Below the pieces are notes generated by a model. The model searched no databases, was not told the DNA's origin, and saw nothing but the letters and a program-made list of their open reading frames with translations. Shown in pieces: positions 20,104 to 28,716 of a stretch of DNA of 29,733 nucleotides. The DNA comes from Phaeoceros laevis (lineage: Eukaryota > Anthocerotophyta > Anthocerotopsida > Notothyladales): positions 1 to 29,733 of the forward strand of contig JBNGIQ010008288.1 in NCBI GenBank assembly GCA_049999765.1, given 5' to 3'. The translations under genes and the position numbers were made by a program. Each line of letters begins with the position of its first letter. Position 1 is the first letter of the stretch.

Positions 20104-22889
20104 CTAGTGAACATGCTTCCAGCTGTAACCTTGTTCTAACAAATCATACAGCCCATCCTGCTGTCCATCCCCAGGATCACCTACCGAAAAATTCAATACT
20201 TCCTGTTCATGTTCGATCCAGCTCTGGCCAGGCTTCTTCCGTGCACCCTTCTTTCGCATCAGTGCATAAATATCCTTGGCATATGTCGAGAGGCCAGCAT
20301 CGGCATAGATGTTTGACATCAAAAGATATGCAGAAGCATGTTGAGGATATAAATGCACTGCAGAATCAAAAGCATGTTTCCCCATCAGTAGCTTGCCATG
20401 TTTCTGGCAGGCACCCAGCACACACAACCAGATTGCTAGATTAGGCTCCATTGGCATCGTTGACAGCACCTCTTCTACTCTTGAGAAGCATCCTGCACGC
20501 CCGAGGAGGTCTACCATGCAAACATAGTGCTCAATTGCTGGAGTTATTCCATAAACTCCGGTCATGGACTCAATGTACTCAATACCCTTTTCCACTCAGC
20601 ATGACTGCAGGCAGAGAGAAGTGAAAGAAACGTGACACCATCTGGCTTAATACCAGCTAGCAGCATATCCTCGTAGAGTTGCAGGCTTGCCGTGTGACTC
20701 CCTTCCCGGGCATAACCAGCAATTAATGCATTCCATGACACCGCATCATGCGGTGAGAGTGCATCAAATACAGCCTGCGCCTCCACCATACTTGAACATC
20801 TCCCATACGCATGAATTAAAGTGGTTGCCAGCAGTGGACTAATAATGCTTCTGGTGCAGAGAAGGCTCTGATGCAACTGTCTACAGACCTCCAAGCTTCC
20901 CATGTTGCTGCACGCTTGCAAGATGCAGACAATTGTCACCTCATAGGGACACTCGCCACCTTCCTGCATTTGCTCATACAGCTGCAAAGCCTTCTCAGGT
21001 TTCCCCTGCTGAGCATATGCTGTGAGCATCACATTCCACGACACCACATCAGGCTGGGATAATCCTTGAAACACTGTATGGGCATCCACACAGCTGCCAC
21101 ACTTCCCATACATGTTGATGAGGGTGTTGGCAACAACGAGACATGAATCATAGCACTTCCTACATGCATCTACATGTATTGCCTTTCCTCTGTGTAGCGA
21201 TTTGGCTTTCACTAATCCCTCATCGACAGCACTATCATCCTCCGAGTCTGCAAGCATGCCACATGCTTGGAGTGCGCTAACAAAAGTACAATGATCTGGA
21301 GGCACAGCTTCCTCCCGCATCTGTCCGTAAAGCCATAGAGCCTTCTCTGCTTGGCACCCCTGGATGTATGCGGCAAGCATTGCATTCCAAGAGACCACAT
21401 TTTGCTCAGACAACTCATCAAATGTGCGCTGCCCATCAATAACGCTGCCGCACCTCCCATACATACTAATGAGGGTACTACTAACAAAAATATCTGTAAG
21501 ACAAGCCTTCCTCAGGGCCTCGGCATGGATGGTCTTCCCTATTTGCTGATATTTGGGTTTGTAACACTGCCCTTCCAGAACCACGCCACCTGCCAGCATC
21601 CCACATGCCTGCAGCACACTAACAAATGTCCTGTCGTCTGGACGAAATCCTTCCTCAAGCATTTGTTCATACAGCTTCAAACCCTTCTCTGCCTGTCCCA
21701 GCTGGGCAGATGCTGCGAGCATTGTGTTCCATGACACCAAATTCCGCTGAGACAACCCATCAAACACCTTGTTTGCACACTCAATGCAGCCGCACTTCCC
21801 ATACATACTAATGAGGGTGCTACCTACAAATATGTCTGAATCATAGCCCTTCCGCCATGCATCAGCATGAATTGCCTTTCCTTTCTCTAGAGACTTAATT
21901 TTGATGGACCGAATACACACAAAAACTTCTTGGTCCTTCTCTGCAAGCATGCCACACACTTTGAGTACAGTAACAAAGGTCCGGTCATCTGGACTTGTAC
22001 CTTCCTCACACATTTGTTCATATAGCTGCAAAGCCTTCTCTGCCTGGCCCTGCTGAGCATAGGCTGCAAGCATTGCAGTCCATGAAACGATGTTTCTGGT
22101 GGGCAACCAATCAAACACATTCTGTGCATCCACAAGGTTCCCACATTTTGCATACATGTCAATCAGGCATGTACCCACAAATACATCGGATGCATTTCCG
22201 TACTTCAAAATATCAGCATGTATGCGCTTACCCTCTTGAAGGTTAGACAGGGCACCACAAGCTTTGAGTACGCTAAGAAAGGTAGGCTTATCCGGGCGCA
22301 AACCTTCTTCTCGCATCATGTGGTACAATCTTAATGCCTCCTGACCTTTTCCAGCTGTAACATGCCCAGAAATCAAGGCAGCCCAGGAAAGGACAGTTCG
22401 GTTTGACAACCTCTGAAATACCTGGACTGCATCTTCAAGGCCGCCACACTTTACCAACGTGACTACGACATATTCACCAAGAAACCTGGTGGACTCAAAT
22501 CCATGTTTCACAAGTTGAGCATGCACTAGCTTAGCCTGAGCCAAGGCTTTTTTTCTACCACAGGCGTACAGGAGAGACTTGTACATATGCACCGAGGGAA
22601 TGGCCCTTTGCTCATCCATGTGAGATAAAAAGTCCAATGCCCGGCCTAATTCTCCCGCATTGCACAGCCCGATGAGTTCATCACCTGCTTTTTGGCACTC
22701 AAGAAACGAAGACCCATGTACTCTCCCCAGGCCCCTCTGTGACTGAGAAATCAAGGAAGGCACCTGAGGTGCAAGATTTGGCAAAACGTGAACCTCAATG
22801 CTAGTAGACCTGAGCATGTGAACTGAATGCTGCACATCACCTGAGAGCGTGATGTGACTGATGCACGGAAGGGTGTAACCTGCTGGCAT
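20104..22889 (-). CDS. PLS/E-class pentatricopeptide repeat protein, intronless, frameshifted before the E region
   Basis: The first frame (22889-20562, 775 codons) holds about six P-L-S repeat triplets with hallmark strings such as VSWNAMLAAY, LISMYGKCG, GKAIHADA and KPDGVTFLSLLSACSHA. The next frame carries VEKGIEYIESM, IEHYVCMVDLLGRAG, YLLMSNIYADAG and GQSWIEHE, the E1/E2 motifs, ending at 20104 with no DYW domain. Between CSHA and VEKG about four bases are missing (near 20594-20600), so the repeat frame runs on for only about 11 codons and ends at a TGA. PPR-E proteins bind organellar RNA and recruit a DYW deaminase for C-to-U editing; loss of E would abolish that. Extra loops after several GMLA segments are unusual. 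The N-terminus may be an organellar transit peptide. Either a recent null allele or a consensus error. Confidence 0.8.
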
Positions 22890-24249
22890 TCAAAGAAGTC
22901 CTCAGCTGCCTGTTATCAACACCGGCAGTACATGGGCCCGCCCATGTCCATTGGATATTCAACTGCCAAGGAACTCGCGTGTTTGCAATGGGAATTCATA
23001 CTGATGCTGGCTTGCATTTACAAGTAGCAGCAGTAGCCAACTGGTGTTGGAAGCATCCAGTTTAGCTGTTGCAAGAAGCCATAGGAGGCAATTTCGATTT
23101 CTATGCATAGCTCTAGGATCTGTTCCCTCATACATGGCAAGTGCACCTTTGAAGACTAACCTGATGCTGCTCAGTCACGCACATGTATATCCAGCTGCGA
23201 TGGAACCCCATATATCAACACGTATACGTGCATATCTCTTCAAACAAGCTCCAATCTGCTTTGAGATGTTGAAAGCCTGGTACCACGATAGGGCCCCTAC
23301 ATACCATCTGCCGCGACATTGGGGAGAGAGGCTGAATACAGCGCAACTAGAAAAAACCTACACGCAGGAGCGCCCCTCCTGGCGTGGGGATACGCCGATT
23401 GGCTTTGCCTGGGTCTCGAATTCAGATCTGAATCAGATCGGAGGCCCATTGTTTGTGAAGTTGTGGCACAATCCTCAAAGTCCTCGGATTAAGTTTTGGT
23501 GTGGAGTCCGGTGGTTGAGCTGAAGAATCGTGAAGATGCTCTATCCTTTGAAATTTAATAATAATAAAATAACCGGCCGAGAAAGATTTTAAAAGCATTC
23601 ACGAAGCATAAAAGGGAGTCAATGGACTGACGGTGAGTCACTGACCTTGGCGGGTGGTTTCGTTACTCGCGGCTTCGCTAGCGCTGCTGGCATGCCCCCG
23701 CCCAAGGGAAGGAAGCTATAGTGGCAAGTGGAAAGAATTACCTGCGTTGGGACGGCGTTCTAAGCTTGGACTCAACCAACCTGGATGCTGCTGTGAATAT
23801 GTACGATTTCATTGTGGTGGCTTTTTACTCGGCTTCTTTCGTCTAGGATAATAAGCTGCTCCCCTGACCTGGTCACGCTCGTCTGGTCATTGCCCAATGG
23901 CACCTAAAAATCTGTCCTACGCTGCCGGCACAGGGTGCGCAGGCTTCAGATCAAGTGGATGTGTAGCAGTGGAGGTTTGGCAAGGGAGGAGATGCCGCCA
24001 CCAAGGAGACCAAGTTCTTGCCAGCATCACCTGGAAGCGAGTGTAAACCTCCGGGGTAGCGTAACTGGGGTTGCAGATCAAAATTGATGGCTAATTTGTT
24101 TCTGCGAGATTTCGAGGTACTCGACGAGAGCTTGGTGGCCTTGTCTTTGAGTATCCTATGCATTTTGGCACAACTACGCCACAGTCATAGGAAGCCGCAA
24201 TTCGTGCCACACTTATCGCTCACCATGCTATGCATCCTCACTGCTGGTT
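22890..24249. other. Intergenic region between PPR and DUF2921 genes
   Basis: 1.36 kb with presumed PPR promoter at the left and DUF2921 upstream sequence at the right. It contains an A/T-rich run (AATAATAATAAAATAA near 23558) and the shorter dispersed-repeat copy. A forward frame (23044-23523) has no recognisable domain. Confidence 0.4.
23837..23945 (+). repeat. Dispersed repeat, shorter copy
   Basis: Counterpart of 11764-11963: shares TTTCGT.TAGGATAA, CCCCTGAC.TGGTC, GCCCAATGGCACCTA and GGGTGCGCAGGCT in the same order, but lacks roughly 90 internal bases. Non-coding. Confidence 0.65.
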
Positions 24250-26892
24250 ATGCCCCTCCTCTGGTGTTGCGATCCGTTGTGCTCATGTTTCTCCACAGAC
24301 TTATTAGGGGCGTATTGCAAGTGTGGCAAGCTGTGGCGTATTGCAAGTGTGGCATTTCACGGAGGATTGCGAGCAGCTTCGTATTGCAAGGCGAAGCTCG
24401 CGGAAGAGGGGTTCGTGTTGGAGGACGAGTCCTGGGCTCCCGTGCACACAATCGACCTGAACGCCGAGCTTGCTCAGCTCCTGGTTGAAAATGGTGTGTC
24501 GCCTAGGCTCCGATTCGTGGATAAATATGGTGGCCAGAATACGGTCGTTGGTACCTTGCCAACTTCATTGCTCTTCGTGGCTAAAGATGGCCGCGAGGAT
24601 CCGGACATGGCCCTTTGGAACGGAGTTGGAGTAGGTGGCTCCTTGGCTTCTTACAACAACAACACGTTTCTGGTGCTTGGATTGTCTCTGCCTAACCCCT
24701 TGAAGCCCTCCAGCTTGAGAGGTGTGTACGAGTTGCCTCAAGCAGAGGTGACGTTCTACACAGGGGATAACGTGGGGTTTTATTCTAGGCCCTGGGATCC
24801 TGAGTCTCCCTCACAATGGCGTGCTTCTGCGGGCTACTTGATGCCTTCCCGCCCAAAGAAACAAAGGCGCTGCGCCGACCAATCCTCTGGCACAGATGAC
24901 TATTTGTCCGAGTTGCATTTGGTGTGCTTGGAGTTGTGCCGCCCGGACAACTTCACTGGGGTCGATGACTGTCATGATCAAGTCGGGGTAAGTCTGAGCT
25001 TGCCTGCTGTCCGGAATGCTCATTTCTTGTCTGCCGAGGGAAGCATCGAGAGCCTACGGTTGGAAGGGGATCCCTTGCGTTTCCAACCAACTGCCCTCAC
25101 AACGTTGGGATGGAGGGGCAACTACAGCTACAGCCTGTTGCCTGAGGTTGCAAGCTGGTGCAAAGCAGTGGATAGCAGTGGAGTGCTGGGGGAGTTTGCA
25201 AGTTCCGGATCCTCTTATGCAAGTCCATGTCAACAGGGCATTGCTGCCACTTTGATTGACCGGTATGAAAGTTTGAGCCTGTTAGGGAAATGGGCAAGGA
25301 GGTATAGAAGGCCAGTATGGAAGGTCCCCATGCAGGCGACATTGCACCCGACTTGCCTTCAAGGAAAAGGTTCCTACCTGGAGTGTGGACCCTTTGCAGG
25401 CACTTCCATTGTCAGCACCGTTGTGTTGGAGATGCACAACTTTGAATGCTCTGCTGGACGTTTTTCTGCCAGATTTGCTATCATTGCTGCAAAGCCTCAA
25501 CCCTCCTCCTCTTGGTTGCAAGGAAACGTGAGTGGCTTTGATTCGCTGGAAGCTGAGTCTGAGGATATCATCTTTGACTTCGTTGCAGAGGGCTTGGTGG
25601 ATGCTAGTGGTACAAGTTTGTGTATGGTGGCTTGCCGGAAGAGGCCCAGACAGGACCCAAATTCTGCCGAAATTTGTGAAGACTGCAAGATGGGAATCAA
25701 GCTGCAGGGACCTGCAGCTGGCGGCAATCTCACTATCCTCGACCGAAATACTGTAGCGGTGACGCTAAGCAGTCTGAGGATGGAGACCGATCCTTTCTTC
25801 TTCAAAGCTCTCACGTTCCGAGGACACCTGGATATAGAAGAGAACACCGGTAATCTAGCTGAAGTTGCATGTAAGTATATGTACACCAAAGATGATGTTG
25901 CAACTCTAGTGTGCGATGACAGTGTGGCGGACGCTCCATCACATCATAGCATATACCCGGTGGAGCCGTCGGCATCACCACCATCTTGGACAACGTTCGG
26001 AGCTGAAACTTTCTACTTAGATCATCGGCCCAAAAATTATGACCTGCAGCCTGAGGGTCCGTCGAACTTCAGTGGAGGGTATATTTATCTCGACTCGTAT
26101 CATTTCAACCGTGGATGTGTTGTTCACGATGGATCAAGGAGGAGCCTTCAGGGACAACCTGGTTTAGATTGTGTCGCTTATCGTGTGCAATTACGTTGGC
26201 CCAATGCTTTTGATCACTCTTCTATGGACCATTGGTATATGGAGGCAGAGGGGACATACGATTCTGTACAACGTAGACTCTGCTTGATTGCCTGCAGGAG
26301 CGTCTTGCCATTATTGGTGGGGGAAAAGCTTTGCTGTCCACCACCTTTGCGCTCCACCCTTTGCGCTATGCCAGCGCCAGTGGAGCCCTTGAGAACCGAG
26401 AGCAGATTCTATTCTGAGAATAGAATTGGGGCGTGGGGCTCGTCCGGAGTAGGAGGCAAACCGGAAAGCTACAGGAAAGCTTCAGTCGTCGCCAAGCTGC
26501 TCCGAGCTCAGACATGGCTATGTCCTGCCCGTCGACGTCGCCGCCATCGCGACAAGATGTCCCGCTCAGATGAGTGGACAGCACAGCGTATTCTCGTCGC
26601 CGCCATCGCGACGACTTGTGATTTCGTGCTTTCACTCTCTTTAGCATTGTTCTTTTTTGTTGCAAAAGAGATCGTAAGTTTTAGAGCTGCCTGGCTGCCT
26701 GGATCGAACATTGCACCACAGCCATCTCCAGGACTTGTTCCGCTGGACAGCAGCCTTTGTTTGCGTTCAGCCACTCTAGTATCTACCTACAAGTTTCTGG
26801 TTTTTGTTGCAAAAGAAATCAGGATTAAACTGTACATGGTTGGGTGCTTCCTAGTGCTTCATTGCCTGCAGCCTGGTTGGGTGCTTCCTTGA
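24250..26892 (+). CDS. DUF2921-family protein, membrane half missing
   Basis: A single 880-codon frame. The part up to about residue 681 resembles plant DUF2921 proteins: three repeats each marked by a Leu/Cys motif (LVCLELC about aa 221, LCMVACR aa 457, LCLIACR aa 677) and following DC-x-L strands, with several NxS/T sites as expected for an extracellular region. DUF2921 proteins normally end in a multi-pass membrane region of about 300 residues. Here, after codon 681 (near 26298), similarity stops. The tail is low-quality: Arg-rich, one hydrophobic stretch near LSLALFFFVA, and built from short duplicated DNA segments. No function is established for the family. The N-terminal start is also doubtful, since MPLLWCCDPLC is a poor signal peptide and overlaps a local repeat. 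The core frame is certain; a truncated or pseudogenised gene is likely. Confidence 0.6.
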   Translation: MPLLWCCDPLCSCFSTDLLGAYCKCGKLWRIASVAFHGGLRAASYCKAKLAEEGFVLEDESWAPVHTIDLNAELAQLLVENGVSPRLRFVDKYGGQNTVVGTLPTSLLFVAKDGREDPDMALWNGVGVGGSLASYNNNTFLVLGLSLPNPLKPSSLRGVYELPQAEVTFYTGDNVGFYSRPWDPESPSQWRASAGYLMPSRPKKQRRCADQSSGTDDYLSELHLVCLELCRPDNFTGVDDCHDQVGVSLSLPAVRNAHFLSAEGSIESLRLEGDPLRFQPTALTTLGWRGNYSYSLLPEVASWCKAVDSSGVLGEFASSGSSYASPCQQGIAATLIDRYESLSLLGKWARRYRRPVWKVPMQATLHPTCLQGKGSYLECGPFAGTSIVSTVVLEMHNFECSAGRFSARFAIIAAKPQPSSSWLQGNVSGFDSLEAESEDIIFDFVAEGLVDASGTSLCMVACRKRPRQDPNSAEICEDCKMGIKLQGPAAGGNLTILDRNTVAVTLSSLRMETDPFFFKALTFRGHLDIEENTGNLAEVACKYMYTKDDVATLVCDDSVADAPSHHSIYPVEPSASPPSWTTFGAETFYLDHRPKNYDLQPEGPSNFSGGYIYLDSYHFNRGCVVHDGSRRSLQGQPGLDCVAYRVQLRWPNAFDHSSMDHWYMEAEGTYDSVQRRLCLIACRSVLPLLVGEKLCCPPPLRSTLCAMPAPVEPLRTESRFYSENRIGAWGSSGVGGKPESYRKASVVAKLLRAQTWLCPARRRRRHRDKMSRSDEWTAQRILVAAIATTCDFVLSLSLALFFFVAKEIVSFRAAWLPGSNIAPQPSPGLVPLDSSLCLRSATLVSTYKFLVFVAKEIRIKLYMVGCFLVLHCLQPGWVLP
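24310..24354. repeat. Short tandem repeat at the DUF2921 N-terminus
   Basis: The 19-bp string GCGTATTGCAAGTGTGGCA occurs at 24310-24328 and 24336-24354 (period 26), with a partial third copy near 24379 (CGTATTGCAAGGC). It encodes the odd YCKCGK and nearby residues, so the true start of the protein may lie after it. Confidence 0.8.
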
Positions 26893-26914
26893 CCTGGTGC
26901 TTCATTGCCTGCAG
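26837..26914. repeat. Imperfect tandem duplication at the DUF2921 stop codon
   Basis: TGGTTGGGTGCTTCCT and GTGCTTCATTGCCTGCAG occur in order at 26837-26871 and again at 26874-26914, with about six inserted bases in the second copy. The stop codon of the DUF2921 frame (26890-26892) falls in that insertion, showing that the present C-terminus is a product of local duplication. Confidence 0.8.
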
Positions 26915-27291
26915 TGATTCGTAGCTTTTGGTTGGTCAGCTAGGGGCTTGCAGGTTTTTCTTTGCGTCTATTCTTGCACCTCCTAGTCTGCTGCCTTACT
27001 GCTGAACACTGCATCCAGGGTTTGAAGGTTCAAGAATAGGTTGCAAAGGAAAAGATGCAAGTTGCCTTCTGAGATTGCGTGAGCTACATGTGTGCTTGGT
27101 TGTTTTCTGAACGTAGAGGTTGGCACTAGCGCATACACATCTAGAGTGGACGCAAAGGAAAAACATCGACTACCGACCCACCGAGATTAGGTTCGCCATC
27201 TTCATCCTTCGGCAGCTACTACTGTTCATAGCATGCAAACAAGTTTCAGTCCTGCTCTTGACATTATTGTGTGGTCGTCCCGCAGGCTCGC
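26893..27291. other. Intergenic, no gene seen
   Basis: About 400 bp between the DUF2921 frame and the next reading frame. A forward frame from 27120 shows no domain. CCCGCAG at 27279-27285, just before the next ATG, could be a splice acceptor, so that reading frame may have an upstream exon here. Confidence 0.35.
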
Positions 27292-27861
27292 ATGGCGATC
27301 GCGAAGAAGAGAACTCCATGTTCTACCAACACTTGGGCAGAGCGCCTATCTGTGAAGGCAGCAAAAAAACGAGCACAGCGAAAGCGCCGTCAGCAGGCTC
27401 TGGAAGCCAAGCGGGCTTTGAGTGCAGGGGAGGAGGTCGCTGCCCAAGCTGCTCTTAGCAAACGCCGGAAGCGTGAAAAAGTTTTGGAATGCGTGAGGTA
27501 TCTGGAGGATGCCTTGGAGGGGTTGGATGCGGAAACAAAGATGGAAGTCATGACTAAGGTTTCTGGCCACAAGCGACTGAAACGGATTCACGCAGTTCCA
27601 GAGTCGGCCATTTCATGGAAAAGTGTGCAGGCCAAGGAGATGTTGGTCACTAATGTCCGGAAGAGCATGAAGATTGTTGGTGGCAAAGGCGGCAACACGA
27701 AGGACAAGCTGGCTGCCAAGCATTCAATTCTCACTGCTTGTGTACACGTCTCCGAACGGCAACATAGGTTTCAAGACGCAGCTGGCTAATTTGGTTGGAG
27801 TTCACCGAGACAACATACGGGCAGCTGTTTCGAGTAGGCAGCTCATTTACGAGAACGGGAT
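27292..27861 (+). pseudogene. Lys/Arg-rich reading frame of unknown function, frameshifted and cut by a CACTA end
   Basis: From ATG 27292 the frame runs 165 codons to 27789. It is rich in Lys, Arg and Ala in a predicted coiled coil (SVKAAKKRAQRKRRQQALEA), then has WKSVQAKEMLVTNVRKSM and KDKLAAKHSILTACV. From about 27738 the sequence makes better sense one frame over: SPNGNIGFKTQLANLVG, then VHRDNIRAAVSSRQLI, a compact helix-turn-helix-like region. The CACTA end begins 28 codons or so later and interrupts it. I do not recognise the family. The basic coiled coil plus DNA-binding-like C-part suggests a transposon-encoded or domesticated nuclear protein; this is a guess. Confidence 0.45.
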
Positions 27862-28065
27862 CACTAGTAGAAATCCAGGTTTTTTCGACGTGTTCAAACG
27901 ACACGTGTCGAATGAAAAATGTCGAATTAACAACCGATGTCGAATAAACTAAAAACTGAAATTATGTCGAATAAACTTTTTGTTCAAACGTTCAAACGAC
28001 ATACGAGAAACATGCTGTCGTATGAACATGGTTCAAATGACAGCCGGAAAATTTTGTCGAATGAA
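27862..28065 (+). mobile_element. CACTA (En/Spm) transposon terminus with subterminal motif array
   Basis: CACTAGTAGAAATCC begins at 27862 and matches the conserved terminal inverted repeat of plant CACTA elements. Directly inside lies an array of an 11-bp motif in both orientations: TGTCGAATRAA-type at 27906, 27920, 27938, 27965, 28016 and 28055, and TTCAAAYGACA-type at 27893, 27991 and 28032. CACTA elements carry such subterminal repeats as transposase-binding sites. GAT at 27859-27861 could be one side of the 3-bp target duplication. No CTACTAGTG partner end was found to the right, so this is one end only (truncated or rearranged). Confidence 0.7.
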
Positions 28066-28716
28066 ACAAACCACATTCTCTCAATCATTGTCCCCATATT
28101 CTACCGTTGCACCCCCAACCCAACCCCCCTCTCCGAAGGCCATCCATCTTCAGCTCACCACATTTTGCATACATGTCCACCAGGCCCATCTTTTAGCTTG
28201 CTTGTCTCACGATTGCGAATTGTATGTGGGCCTCCTTTCAATTCAAACAATCGCTACACCGAATTGTGGCAGGTGGTGAAATCGGGATTGTACCGTTGCT
28301 TCTCTGCGAGGCTCAAGTCGTTCCGGGACTCTCCTGTACATGTCCACGGTCCTGTGGTGACACTCCAGGTATGGTACAGTGACACCAGGTCCAAGTTTCC
28401 TAGCTAGAGCTACTTGTAATAAGCTGCTTCAGGATTGAGCTCTTCAGAAAGATGGGTTCAGTCGAGAGTACTCCCTTGTCGACATATTCAGAGCCTTAGA
28501 GAACCAGGAAATCTTTGCTTGCAACCCTTTTTCTTTGCTTGCTTGGCTTTGCTTTGCTTTCTGCTGCATGCATTGCTAGGCATAACTAGCAGCGTGGAAT
28601 TGCTGGCTAGCAACGATTTAATTGCAGCGCTGGAACATCCAATGGCAGGGTTGATTCATTCAATTGCCCAGGCAACTGAAAGTTTAGCGACCAGCTGAGG
28701 CAGGGGGAATTCATCG
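28066..28716. other. Region upstream of the ABCC gene
   Basis: 650 bp holding whatever remains of the CACTA element and presumably the ABCC promoter and leader. A forward frame at 28435-28698 with a hydrophobic stretch ends at a TGA 18 nt before the ABCC ATG in the same frame, so it is not fused. It could be an upstream ORF or an earlier exon. No TATA box singled out. Confidence 0.4.

Noticed and set aside
20104-20595. A separate small PPR gene starting at 20595
   Set aside because: The first codon is GTG preceded directly by TGA, and the sequence continues the E region of the upstream PPR array.
26406-26426. 10-bp inverted repeat around TTCTATTCTGAGAATAGAA
   Set aside because: Short and isolated; could arise by chance in the degraded DUF2921 tail.
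28435-28698. Forward frame with a hydrophobic stretch as the ABCC N-terminal membrane domain
   Set aside because: It ends at a stop 18 nt before the ABCC ATG in the same frame, and one hydrophobic stretch is not a TMD0.
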